A stretch of DNA of 64,000 bases, from the NCBI GenBank assembly GCA_030431455.1, contig JAUIJE010000001.1, forward strand, positions 496,001 to 560,000, written 5' to 3'. Shown here one piece after another: positions 49,253-57,422 of the stretch (the stretch's first letter is position 1; every line of letters begins with the position of its first letter). The notes beneath the pieces are model-generated. The model saw only the letters and a list, made by a program, of their open reading frames with translations, made no database searches and was not told the DNA's origin. Source of the stretch: a bacterium (GTDB lineage: Bacteria; Myxococcota; UBA727; JAUIJE01). The translations under genes and the position numbers were made by a program.

Positions 49253-50508
49253 GAGGGGCCCCCGGCTTTTTTGGCCTGTTGCCAGTCGAGGTACAGATAA
49301 AGACCCACCCCCGCGGACACGATCAGGCCCCAGGTCGACAGGGACGTGTGACGGGAAAACCCCTCCTGCAGGATCTGGCCGGCCGTCCACAGCGCGGCCC
49401 CGGGGGCGAGCAGGAGGGCGGCGCGTTTTTGGAAGGCCCGGGCATCGAGCGGCTTGTGGCCGACGACGCGGGCATCGGTGCCGTGCACCATCACGTCGAA
49501 CCAGTCGTCCTTGAAGCGGTACCGCCCGATGTAGACCGGGAGCAGGACGTATTGCCAACGCTCGCCCTCGTAGGTGATTTCGCTGGTGAAGTTGCGGTGT
49601 GATTGGCCGGCGAGCTTGCTCTGGGCCGCGGCGTGGGCCTGGTCCCGCCAGCGGTGGCGGGCCCGGGCGAAGGCCACCGGGAGGTTGACGGTGGGGCCGC
49701 GGGTCTGAAACCCGGCCATGTACTCGGGGGCGAAGTCCACCGCCTGGGCGAGGGGAAAGGGATAGAGCTGGTCGACGAGACGCTCGTCGAGGTCGTTCAC
49801 CGCGGGCTCGAGGTCGCCGGACACCCCGATGCGCTCGGTGCCCGAGCGGGGCTCCCAATAAGTCTGGCGGTTGTCGCCCGAGCCACGCGTGACCTTGACC
49901 TCACAGTGCCATTGCACGCGGATCGTCGACCCGAACACCCACCATGGCAGGTACACCCCCTGCAGGTGCAAGGACTGGATCGCGCGGGGCAGCCCCACGG
50001 GTTGGTATTTGCCTTCCCGCAGCCACCCGCTGATCACCTCGCGCGCGCCGGCTTCGTCGACGACGAAGGGCAGCACGGAGCTCGGCCGGAGCTGTTCTTG
50101 GCTCGCCCCCTGGGCCACGATGTGGGTCGACAGACAGAACGAACACTCCGTGACCTGGGCCCGGGCCTCGACGACCACGGTGGCCCCACACCCTTCGCAG
50201 TGGACCTCGGTGCGGCTCGCGCCCCAGCCGCGCTTCATCTCGTCGAGGGTGGCCACCCGGAACTCTGCTTTGCCCTCTTCGACGGACACGTTGGTGGCGC
50301 CGATGGTGCTCTTCGAGGCGCACGCCGAGCACACCAGCGCATGCTCGCCGGGGGCGTACGCCGCGGGGGCGCCGCACCGCTCACACCGCAGGTCGGGGGG
50401 CGGGGCCACGTCGTCGGGGGGCGGGGCGGGGGCGTAGACCGAGATGCCGGCCAGCGCCGAGTCGACCTCCACAAAACCGTCGGGTGGCCGCCAGGACGAC
50501 GCGCTCAC
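49249..50508 (-). CDS. Double zinc-ribbon membrane protein, paralogue of the gene at 43292
   Basis: A 419-residue protein. Two ribbons (RCERCGAPA with VCSACASK, and VHCEGCGATV with ECSFCLST) are followed by SSVLPFVVDEAGAREVISGWLREG, GVYLPWWVFGSTIRVQWHCEV, AVDFAPEYMAGFQTRG and RWQYVLLPVYIGRYRFK, matching block by block the gene at 43292 (LPFEVDKPRAQNELKKW, GVYLPYWTYDA, PFAPDVMAGFLAQTY, LLLPVWLLAYRYGDK). Two membrane segments lie near the C-terminus. It begins the second ribbon operon, coupled to the next gene by ATGA. Confidence 0.75.
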   Translation of the reverse strand: MSASSWRPPDGFVEVDSALAGISVYAPAPPPDDVAPPPDLRCERCGAPAAYAPGEHALVCSACASKSTIGATNVSVEEGKAEFRVATLDEMKRGWGASRTEVHCEGCGATVVVEARAQVTECSFCLSTHIVAQGASQEQLRPSSVLPFVVDEAGAREVISGWLREGKYQPVGLPRAIQSLHLQGVYLPWWVFGSTIRVQWHCEVKVTRGSGDNRQTYWEPRSGTERIGVSGDLEPAVNDLDERLVDQLYPFPLAQAVDFAPEYMAGFQTRGPTVNLPVAFARARHRWRDQAHAAAQSKLAGQSHRNFTSEITYEGERWQYVLLPVYIGRYRFKDDWFDVMVHGTDARVVGHKPLDARAFQKRAALLLAPGAALWTAGQILQEGFSRHTSLSTWGLIVSAGVGLYLYLDWQQAKKAGGPS

Positions 50509-50668
50509 GAGTTGCTCCTTGAATGAGGGCCTGCATCATGGCGGAGCAGGCCTGGTTCAATCAAGGGTGCGGCGGGGCGGGACGCAAGGGGCGATCCCGC
50601 CAAAACCAGAAGACCCCCCTCGAGCGGCTTTCGTCGTCGAGGAGGGTCGCGGCGCGTCCGGCGAACGG

Positions 50669-51793
50669 TCAGACGCCGGCTTCTTTGAACGACATGTATT
50701 TCTGCTTTTTGCGATCCCACATCTGGCATTCGCGCACCGCGCGGAAGAAGTACCCAAAGGAGAACTTCTCTTCGCGCAGCTCCGGTCCATATTCACTGTT
50801 GCGGATGGCCTCGGTGGCCGCGCGCAGGTGATAGCTGGGGATGGTCTGCAACACGTGATGGGGCACGTGCACGTCGATGTTGAAGTGCACGAACGAGAGC
50901 AGCCGGGGGAAGTACACGTTGATGGTGTTCTCGAACTGGCCCTTGTAGGGGGTCCACGCCTTCTGGTCGTAGAACTTCGTGTCCGCGGTGGTGTGGTGCA
51001 GATAGGTGTAGGTGCTCATCCAAATCTGAAGCAAAAACGCGGGGATGAGCCAGAAGTGGAAAATCGTGAACGGGTTGTGGCTCCACCAGATGAGGCCGGC
51101 GGAGATGGCCACGAAGGCGAGGCCGAGCACGGCGATGGAGAACTTCACCTTCTTGGCGTGGTCGGCCTTGTAGTACTTGCGCGGCTGGAAGTGGTGCAGC
51201 ACGAGGTGGGCAAACGAGCCGAGGAAGGGGGCCCACCGCGAGATGCGGTAGATGCGCGCCATCTTGGGGTCAACCTTCTTGAGCTTCTTGTAGAGCGCGG
51301 GGGTGAGCGGCAGCCAGGCGTTGTCGTAGTAGATGCCCTCGTCGCCTTTGAAGTTGTTGGTCAGCTGGTGGTGGGCGTCGTGGGAGTGTTTCCACGCCCA
51401 GAAGGGGTAGAGCGTGGGGAGGAAAAAGATGTGCCCCCAGAAGGTCATCCACTTGCGGCTCTTGAGGATCGAAAAGTGCGCGCAGTCGTGGCCGATGACG
51501 AAGCACGACGTGAAGGTGATGCCCCCGATGAACCACGAGACCGGCCACAGGTACCAAAGGCCTTCGGTCCAGGTCCACCACGCGAAGGCGGTGCTGCCGG
51601 CGAACAGGGCCGCGCAGGTGGTCATGTAGAACACCGCCTTGAGGAAATGGGGGGAGCGGATGTGCTCGGGGATCACCGACCGCAGCCGGGTGAGGTTGGC
51701 GTGGGGCAGCTTGTCCGCGTCGAACGCTTCGCCGCCTTCGAGGGCGGTGAGTTCAGGGGGGGCGGTCAGCTCGCTTTGCACGGCGGCGGTCAT
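50669..51793 (-). CDS. Membrane fatty acid desaturase
   Basis: A 374-residue di-iron enzyme of the delta-12/omega-3 type. The three His boxes are GHDCAHF, HSHDAHH and HVPHH (in NIDVHVPHHVLQ). Four membrane segments are visible, in two pairs. It would introduce a cis double bond into membrane acyl chains, using reduced ferredoxin or a similar donor. The ATG at 51793 is chosen, because the GTG three codons earlier overlaps the GAGGTG ribosome site. It stands alone, diverging from ogt. Confidence 0.92.
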   Translation of the reverse strand: MTAAVQSELTAPPELTALEGGEAFDADKLPHANLTRLRSVIPEHIRSPHFLKAVFYMTTCAALFAGSTAFAWWTWTEGLWYLWPVSWFIGGITFTSCFVIGHDCAHFSILKSRKWMTFWGHIFFLPTLYPFWAWKHSHDAHHQLTNNFKGDEGIYYDNAWLPLTPALYKKLKKVDPKMARIYRISRWAPFLGSFAHLVLHHFQPRKYYKADHAKKVKFSIAVLGLAFVAISAGLIWWSHNPFTIFHFWLIPAFLLQIWMSTYTYLHHTTADTKFYDQKAWTPYKGQFENTINVYFPRLLSFVHFNIDVHVPHHVLQTIPSYHLRAATEAIRNSEYGPELREEKFSFGYFFRAVRECQMWDRKKQKYMSFKEAGV

Positions 51794-51885
51794 GGCGATC
51801 ACCTCAAAGTCGGGGGATGTGGGATACCTAACATGCGAACCCCAGAGGGGAAGGGGGCGGACGCGGGTTGTCAGGGGATTTTTAT

Positions 51886-51934
51886 ATAGTCTGACTATGG
51901 TTATAGGGGTTCTGGATGGTTGAAACCAGACTAT
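51886..51934 (+). promoter_or_regulatory. Palindromic AT-rich site at the ogt promoter and start
   Basis: ATAGTCTGACTAT at 51886-51898 is a perfect interrupted palindrome in an AT-rich patch. Half of it, as CAGACTAT, recurs inside the coding start at 51927-51934, so ATAGTCTG and CAGACTAT form a wider inverted pair. TCTGG and CCAGA also pair around the start codon. A regulator site or a start-masking hairpin is possible. Confidence 0.5.
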
Positions 51935-52389
51935 TGGCGTTTCCCTGGGGCCAAGACACCGCTTGGCTCCGCGTGGGTGTGACCGCGGACGCGGCGGTCA
52001 CCGGGGTGTTTTTCGCCCCTCCCGGGGAGGCGGCACCGGCGGACGGGCCGTTCGCGCCGGTGGCCGAGGAGCTGGCCGGGTATTTCGCCGGGACGCGCCA
52101 ACGCTTTGAGGTGGCGTTGGCCACGACCGGGACCCCGTTTCAGAACCAGGTGTGGGCGGCGTTGCGCGAGATTCCGTTCGGCCGGACCACGACCTACGGG
52201 GCGATCGCAACGGCATTGGGCCTCACCCACGGCGCCCGCGCGGTGGGCCTCGCCAACGGCAAAAACCCGGTGGGCATCATCGTGCCCTGTCACCGGGTCA
52301 TCGGCCGGGACGGCACCCTGACGGGGTATGCCGGCGGTCTCGACAACAAACGCAAACTGCTGGTGCACGAGGGGGCGATCCTCGCCTGA
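51916..52389 (+). CDS. ogt: Methylated-DNA-protein-cysteine methyltransferase
   Basis: A 157-residue suicide repair protein that takes the methyl group from O6-methylguanine. The active site is VPCHRVIGRDG, followed by LTGYAGGLDNKRKLL; the helix-turn-helix part is TPFQNQVWAALREIPFGRTTTYGAIA. It lacks an Ada regulatory domain. It begins a three-gene run with the TfoX-like and GNAT genes. A palindrome overlaps the promoter, so it may be induced. Confidence 0.95.
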   Translation: MVETRLLAFPWGQDTAWLRVGVTADAAVTGVFFAPPGEAAPADGPFAPVAEELAGYFAGTRQRFEVALATTGTPFQNQVWAALREIPFGRTTTYGAIATALGLTHGARAVGLANGKNPVGIIVPCHRVIGRDGTLTGYAGGLDNKRKLLVHEGAILA

Positions 52390-52431
52390 CCCGCGGCCGG
52401 GGGCGGCCGTATACTGCGCGCGGAGGTGGGC

Positions 52432-52941
52432 ATGGGGTGGGTCAAGATTCCCAAAGAGCACAACCAAATGTTCCTGGAGCTGGCGCCCACCGGGCGGGGC
52501 ATTGACACCATCGCGATGTTCGGCGGCATCTGCTTGACCGTGAACGGCAACATGACCGCGGGCACCTGGGGACGCGGCATCATGGTGCGGCTGGGCGAGG
52601 CCGATGCCACCACCGTGCTCGACGAGGAGGAGGGGGCGGAGGCCTTCTCGCCGATGAAGAACTGGTCGAACCCCCAGTATGTGGCATTGCCGGAGCAGGT
52701 GTGGGACGACCGCCGTCAGCTGATGCGCTGGCTCGACCGCGCGGTGGCGTTTACCCGCACCTTGCCGCCGAAAAAGAAGAAGAAACCTGCGGCGAAGAAA
52801 ACCGCGAAGAAAACCGCGAAGAAGACCGCGAAGAAGACCGCGAAGAAGACCGCGAAGAAGACCGCGAAGAAAACGCCCGCGGCGAAGAAGAAGCCCGCCG
52901 CGAAAAAGGCCAAACCGGCTCGGGCCAAAAAGCGGGCCTAG
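52432..52941 (+). CDS. TfoX-N-like domain with histone-H1-like Lys/Ala tail
   Basis: A 169-residue protein. Residues 10-110 contain MFGGICLTVNGNMTAGTWGRGIMVRLG, close in pattern to TfoX N-terminal/DUF1801-type domains (MFGG, then RL near a short helix). Residues 115-169 are Lys/Ala/Thr/Pro with about seven AKKT repeats, like H1-type DNA-binding tails. The start is the ATG at 52432 with GGAGG upstream. It lies 42 bases after ogt and one base before the GNAT gene. The tail would bind DNA non-specifically. Confidence 0.7.
   Translation: MGWVKIPKEHNQMFLELAPTGRGIDTIAMFGGICLTVNGNMTAGTWGRGIMVRLGEADATTVLDEEEGAEAFSPMKNWSNPQYVALPEQVWDDRRQLMRWLDRAVAFTRTLPPKKKKKPAAKKTAKKTAKKTAKKTAKKTAKKTAKKTPAAKKKPAAKKAKPARAKKRA
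52785..52880 (+). repeat. AKKT coding repeat
   Basis: Near-identical 12-base units (ACCGCGAAGAAR) repeated about seven times, encoding the Lys/Ala/Thr tail of the TfoX-like protein. Confidence 0.85.
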
Positions 52942-52942
52942 C

Positions 52943-53743
52943 ATGTGGTTGGTCGATGAGGACTTGGCCCGTTTGATCGAGGCCGATCAGGCGGAGAGCG
53001 CGCGGCATTTTGTGCGGATTCAGGCGGCGCGGCACGCGGGGCCGGCCTGGATTGAGGTCGCGGGGGGCGTGGCCGCGTTCGGCGGGCCGTTCGCGGGCCC
53101 CAACGTCGGCCGGGCCTGGGGGCTCGGTCTTCACGGGCCGGTCACCGCCGACGACGTGGACCGCGTCGAGGCCTTTTACGACGCACAGGGAGCGCGCACG
53201 GAGTTCATGGTGTGTCCGTTTGCGGACTGGTCCCTCGACGAGGAGCTCGGCCGCCGGGGATATCGTGCCAAGCGGTTCGAACAGGTCCTGGTGGGGCGCG
53301 CCGAGGACGTGGCCGGGGCCATCCCCGACGACCTGACCATCGAGCCCTGCCATGACCCGCTCGTGTGGTGGGAGACGACCCACGAGGCGTTTGGGTTCGG
53401 GCCCGACCGGCGCGACTGGTTTGTCGAGGTCGCGCGTTCCGTGCTCTCGGCGCCGTCGCACGCGTTTGTGGCCCGGCAGGGCGGCCAGCTCGTCGGGGGC
53501 GGGGTGGTGTTCGTCGGGGCGCAGGCTGGCTATCTGCTCGGGTGCGGCGTGCCCCCGGCGCACCGCGGGCGGGGGATCCAACGCGCCCTGGTCGCGGTCC
53601 GGGGCCATGTCGCCCTCGACGCGGGGCGGGAGTGGGTGTTCGTCGGCTGCGCGCCACAGGGCGCGTCGTGCACCAACCTGCAGCGGGCGGGGCTGCGACC
53701 CGCCTACACCGCGGTCGTGATGACCCGTCCCGCCCAGGCTTGA
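52943..53743 (+). CDS. GNAT-family acetyltransferase
   Basis: A 266-residue protein with the acetyl-CoA-binding segment GVPPAHRGRGIQRALVAV in the last third (R-G-x-G-I-x-x-A) and a final strand with NLQRAGLRPAYTAVVM. The N-terminal 130 residues (VAAFGGPFAGPNVGRAWGLG) form a second, degenerate GNAT half, as in several two-domain members. The substrate is unknown. It starts one base after the stop of the TfoX-like gene, so it is coupled to it. Confidence 0.85.
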   Translation: MWLVDEDLARLIEADQAESARHFVRIQAARHAGPAWIEVAGGVAAFGGPFAGPNVGRAWGLGLHGPVTADDVDRVEAFYDAQGARTEFMVCPFADWSLDEELGRRGYRAKRFEQVLVGRAEDVAGAIPDDLTIEPCHDPLVWWETTHEAFGFGPDRRDWFVEVARSVLSAPSHAFVARQGGQLVGGGVVFVGAQAGYLLGCGVPPAHRGRGIQRALVAVRGHVALDAGREWVFVGCAPQGASCTNLQRAGLRPAYTAVVMTRPAQA

Positions 53744-53835
53744 TGCAACAGCATTGTGCGGGGTTGTGCGCAGGTCACGCCCGCGGGCAACGCGCGCCGG
53801 ACCGGACCGAAAACAGCCCGGCAACAAGGACGGTT

Positions 53836-55011
53836 ATGACGCGCATCCACCAGCCCACGACCCCCCGCACGCAAACCCCCACAAATACCCACACGCCCTC
53901 GACGACCACCGGCCCCGCCGCGGACAGCCCCGCGGCCCCCGGCGCGCCCGGCGCCGTGAGCGTGATGACGCTGCCCCAGGACGCGTACCAGGCGGGCCCG
54001 GCCCCGACCCAGACCGCCCGCCCGACGTCGCCTCCCGGCGCGCCGGCCGCGCCGGCCTCGGCGCTGTCGGATCAGCTCGCGGCCCAGCGCGCGACCACGC
54101 ACGCCCGGGGCATCAGCCCGCGCGCGGGTGGCCAAGAGGCGGCCCCCGCCGAGGACATCAGCCCCGCCCAAGCCGCCGCGGCCGCCGCCGCCCAGCGCCC
54201 CGTGGACTGGGAGCACCCCGAACAAACCCTCGACCAGATGAGCCAGGTTCATGCCGACGGCACCGGGCAGACCGAGTGCGGGGCCGCCGCGGTCGTCGGC
54301 GGCGCGGTGTTGCAAGGTCCCGACGGCGCGGCCCACGCCCGCGACCAGCTGTTCCGCCGGACCGAGACGCTGTCGCGCGACCCCGACCCCGACGTGCGCG
54401 CCCGCGCGGCCGAGGCGCGCGAGACCCTCGAAGGGCTGCCCCCAGACCCGCAGAGCTGGACGCACGGCGACGTCGAGCGGTTGCAGCACGGGACCTACCA
54501 GGTCGGTCGTGCGCAACAACTGCAAGACGGTGGCCTGCGCCCGGACGGTCAGTTGACGACGACCGACGTGCGCAGCCTGCGCGACCTGACCTGGCAAGGG
54601 CAGCCCCGCTACGGCATCGAGCAGCCCCACGGCCGGACCCGGCGCGTGCCCGTCGACGTGCACTGGCGCGGCGAAGGCCACTTCGTGCTCGCCCAAGGGC
54701 GCGCGGGGCGACGGGACCCCCACGCCGATGGGGCGCGGGTGCGCGAGCTGTATGACCCGTGGCCGCAAGCCGACGGCACCGCGTACAGCCAGGCCGCCGA
54801 CGGCGGCCGCGAGATGCGGCGCGTGCTCACGAGCGAGCGCGATGCCCAAGCCCACGCGGGGGACGCGGGGAGCGCGGCGGACGTCGACCGCTTCGACCCC
54901 GAACGCACGGGCCTGGTCAACGAGGTGCGTCGCCAGGCGACCGATGCGCTCCAGGACCTGGAGGACGTGCACATTGACCTGCCGCCGATGACGCCCGGCG
55001 CCCCGGACTGA
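53836..55011 (+). CDS. Putative C39-like cysteine peptidase with Pro/Thr-rich N-terminus
   Basis: A 391-residue protein. Residues 1-125 are low-complexity Pro, Thr and Ala. The rest contains a possible papain-like triad: Cys148 in GTGQTECGAAAV, His282 in GEGHFVLAQG and Asp307 in ELYDPW, in the order and with the local motifs (Q-x-x-C-G, G-H-F, D-P) of C39-like peptidases. No signal peptide is visible, although the N-terminus could serve a specialised exporter. The start is the ATG at 53836 with AAGGA upstream. The call rests on motifs only. Confidence 0.5.
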   Translation: MTRIHQPTTPRTQTPTNTHTPSTTTGPAADSPAAPGAPGAVSVMTLPQDAYQAGPAPTQTARPTSPPGAPAAPASALSDQLAAQRATTHARGISPRAGGQEAAPAEDISPAQAAAAAAAQRPVDWEHPEQTLDQMSQVHADGTGQTECGAAAVVGGAVLQGPDGAAHARDQLFRRTETLSRDPDPDVRARAAEARETLEGLPPDPQSWTHGDVERLQHGTYQVGRAQQLQDGGLRPDGQLTTTDVRSLRDLTWQGQPRYGIEQPHGRTRRVPVDVHWRGEGHFVLAQGRAGRRDPHADGARVRELYDPWPQADGTAYSQAADGGREMRRVLTSERDAQAHAGDAGSAADVDRFDPERTGLVNEVRRQATDALQDLEDVHIDLPPMTPGAPD

Positions 55012-55017
55012 CGCCGG

Positions 55018-56202
55018 TCAGGGCGGGTCCTGCGCGGCAATGCCATTGGCCTTGCGCGTGCGGGCGATGTGCCGCCAGATGCGGCGCCGCTCGTCCTCTT
55101 CGTCGAACAGGTAGTGCCGGACCTCGACGAGGATGTCCTCGTCGGGAAAGGCCTGCACCAACGCCGCGGCGCGCCCGTTGCCCTCGAAGGTCACGTAGCG
55201 ACCGTCCTCGAGCTGCACGACCTGGATGCCGGTCACGGACTTGAACGCCGCGAGTTCTTCGCGGCCCGCGGTGAGCTCCTCGGAAAACCGCATGCCGTTG
55301 GCCTCGATGATCGAAAACGCCGCCCGGGCCGCGTCCGCGCGGGCCTGTGCTTTCTCCTCGGCGCTCGGCCGGTTGATGGGGTGGATGGGCACGAGCTTTT
55401 TGTGGGGCACAAAGAGGTGCTCGACCGAATCGGACCGCGCGCGAATCTCGGCCACCACCTGGGCGAGCAGGAGGTCAGGCACGTCCATCGCGGCGAGCTC
55501 GGGCAGCTTTTGTACCCCCCATTCAAAGAACGACGCGACCTTGCCGAGCAGGTCGTCGTCGTCGTCCCCGTGCGCGGCGGCGGCGCTCTCGGTGTCGAGG
55601 CGCATCACCTCTTGGTGCACCGCCCGGCGCACCTCGCCCTTGGGCCGGTCCTCGATGAGCGCGGCCAGGCGCCGCAGCGTTTGCAGCTGGCTGAGCCGAA
55701 TCTCGTCGCCGCGGGCGGCGAACCGTTCGGCCAGGGCGTCCCAGTCGGGGGCCTGGTCGAGGCTCTCGTTGGGGCCGGGCGCGGGCTCGTCGGGGGGCGT
55801 CTCGTGCCCGGCCGCGGGGGGCGGTTTGTCGTCGGGGCGGGGGCGGGCCCGGGCCCAGGTGAACATCGCGGCCAGGACCCCGACGGTGCCGATCACAAAA
55901 TAGCCCCAGTGACCGCGGAGGCCGAACATCAAACCCCGGGTCCAGAGGTGGTCGGCGGCGACCACGGTGGCCGCGGCCACGAGGTGCACGATGGCGCCGA
56001 GGGCGATGTTGGCGCTGAGGAGGTTCTTGGTGACCTGCCGGCGGAGCAGCAACGCCAGACCCACGCCCGCGACGAGGAACGTGCCGGACAGGAGGGCGAG
56101 CATGACCTGAACCCGCGGGTCGGCGGTGGCGAGCAGCCAGGCGTACCCCGCGAAGGTTCCCGCGATGGTGGCCACAAACAGGCGCAGTCTCCAAGGGTCC
56201 AT
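55018..56202 (-). CDS. Membrane protein with ParB/sulfiredoxin-like C-terminus
   Basis: A 394-residue protein. Four membrane segments lie at about 8-27, 32-52, 63-85 and 100-118. A Pro-rich linker and helical cytosolic part follow. The C-terminal domain (about 285-370) reads VEHLFVPHKKLVPIHPINRP, then FKSVTGIQVVQLEDGRYVTFEGNGRAAAL, where DG-x6-GNGR recalls the core of ParB/sulfiredoxin folds. The likeness is by motif only. The start is the ATG at 56202. It diverges from serC with a gap of only 40 bases. Confidence 0.6.
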   Translation of the reverse strand: MDPWRLRLFVATIAGTFAGYAWLLATADPRVQVMLALLSGTFLVAGVGLALLLRRQVTKNLLSANIALGAIVHLVAAATVVAADHLWTRGLMFGLRGHWGYFVIGTVGVLAAMFTWARARPRPDDKPPPAAGHETPPDEPAPGPNESLDQAPDWDALAERFAARGDEIRLSQLQTLRRLAALIEDRPKGEVRRAVHQEVMRLDTESAAAAHGDDDDDLLGKVASFFEWGVQKLPELAAMDVPDLLLAQVVAEIRARSDSVEHLFVPHKKLVPIHPINRPSAEEKAQARADAARAAFSIIEANGMRFSEELTAGREELAAFKSVTGIQVVQLEDGRYVTFEGNGRAAALVQAFPDEDILVEVRHYLFDEEDERRRIWRHIARTRKANGIAAQDPP

Positions 56203-56242
56203 CGGGTCTGGACCATAGCAGCCCGCCGGCCTAGCAGACGGC

Positions 56243-57376
56243 ATGCAAAAGCCATCGCAAAAGCCGAACGATCCCAACTTCTCCTCGGGCCCGTGCAAAA
56301 AGCGGCCCGGCTATTCCCTCGCCGCGCTGGATACGTCCTGCCTGGGGCGCAGCCACCGCAGCACGCTCGGCAAGAAAAAGCTCGCCGAGGTCATCGAGAG
56401 ATCCAGGAACATTCTGGGCATGCCCAGCGACTGGCGCCTGGGCATTGTGCCCGCGTCGGACACCGGCGCGGTGGAGATGGCGATGTGGGCGATGCTCGGC
56501 CCCCGCCCGGTGAACGTGTTGGTGTGGGAGAGCTTCTCGGGCGGCTGGGCCACCGACGCCCAAAAGCAGCTCAAGCTCGACAACCTCACCGTCACCGAAG
56601 TGGACTACGGCAAGCTGCCGGACCTCGACGCGGTGGACTGGTCGCACGACGTGGTGTTCGTGTTCAACGGGACGACCAGCGGCGTGCGGGTGCCGAACGG
56701 TGATTGGATCAAAGACGACCGGGAGGGGTTGGCGATCTGTGACGCGACCTCGGCTGCGTTCGCGATGGAGATGCCCTGGGACAAGCTCGACGTGGTCACG
56801 TGGTCCTGGCAGAAAGTCATGGGCGGCGAGGGCGCGCACGGGATGCTCGCGCTGTCGCCCCGGGCGGTGGAGCGGTTGACGAGCTTTGACTCCGGACGGC
56901 CGCTGCCGAAGATTTTCCGGATGCTGAAAAAGGGTGCGCTCAACGAGGGCATCTTTGAAGGGTCCACGATCAACACCCCGTCGATGCTCGCGGTGGAAGA
57001 CTGCCTCGACGGGCTGCGGTGGGCGGAGTCCATCGGGGGGCGGTCGGCGTTGATCAAACGCTCCGAGGCGAACCTGGCCGCGCTGGACAAGTGGGTGGCG
57101 GGCTCGGACTGGTGTCGTTTTTTGGCCGAGGACGAGAAGACCAAGTCGAGCACCTCGATGTGTTTGACCTTCACCAAGCTGTCGGGCGATGCCGCCGCCG
57201 CGGCCCAGAAAAAGATGGTCGCGCTCCTCGACGAACAGGGCGTGGCCTACGACATCGGGGCCTACCGCGACGCGCCCGCGGGCCTGCGCATCTGGGGCGG
57301 GTCCACCATCGAGACCAGTGACATTGAGGCCCTTCTGCCCTGGTTGGATTGGGCCTACGCGGAAGCGACGAGCTGA
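56243..57376 (+). CDS. serC: Phosphoserine aminotransferase
   Basis: A 377-residue PLP enzyme that makes phosphoserine from phosphohydroxypyruvate. It belongs to the branch with the opening [38 protein letters not shown], then [25 protein letters not shown], and the cofactor Lys in [16 protein letters not shown]. This branch is typical of alphaproteobacteria and some other groups. The start is the ATG at 56243. It reads away from the ParB-like membrane gene. Confidence 0.93.
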   Translation: MQKPSQKPNDPNFSSGPCKKRPGYSLAALDTSCLGRSHRSTLGKKKLAEVIERSRNILGMPSDWRLGIVPASDTGAVEMAMWAMLGPRPVNVLVWESFSGGWATDAQKQLKLDNLTVTEVDYGKLPDLDAVDWSHDVVFVFNGTTSGVRVPNGDWIKDDREGLAICDATSAAFAMEMPWDKLDVVTWSWQKVMGGEGAHGMLALSPRAVERLTSFDSGRPLPKIFRMLKKGALNEGIFEGSTINTPSMLAVEDCLDGLRWAESIGGRSALIKRSEANLAALDKWVAGSDWCRFLAEDEKTKSSTSMCLTFTKLSGDAAAAAQKKMVALLDEQGVAYDIGAYRDAPAGLRIWGGSTIETSDIEALLPWLDWAYAEATS

Positions 57377-57380
57377 GGGG

Positions 57381-57420
57381 CTCAGGCGTCGGCCTGAGGG
57401 GGCTCAGGCTGGGGCCTGGG
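57381..57420. terminator. Twin hairpins between serC and the convergent lipoprotein gene
   Basis: CTCAGGC/GCCTGAG with loop GTCG, then a second CTCAGGC with an imperfect partner GCCTGGG. There is no T-run, so termination is plausible but unproven. Confidence 0.5.
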
Positions 57421-57422
57421 GC

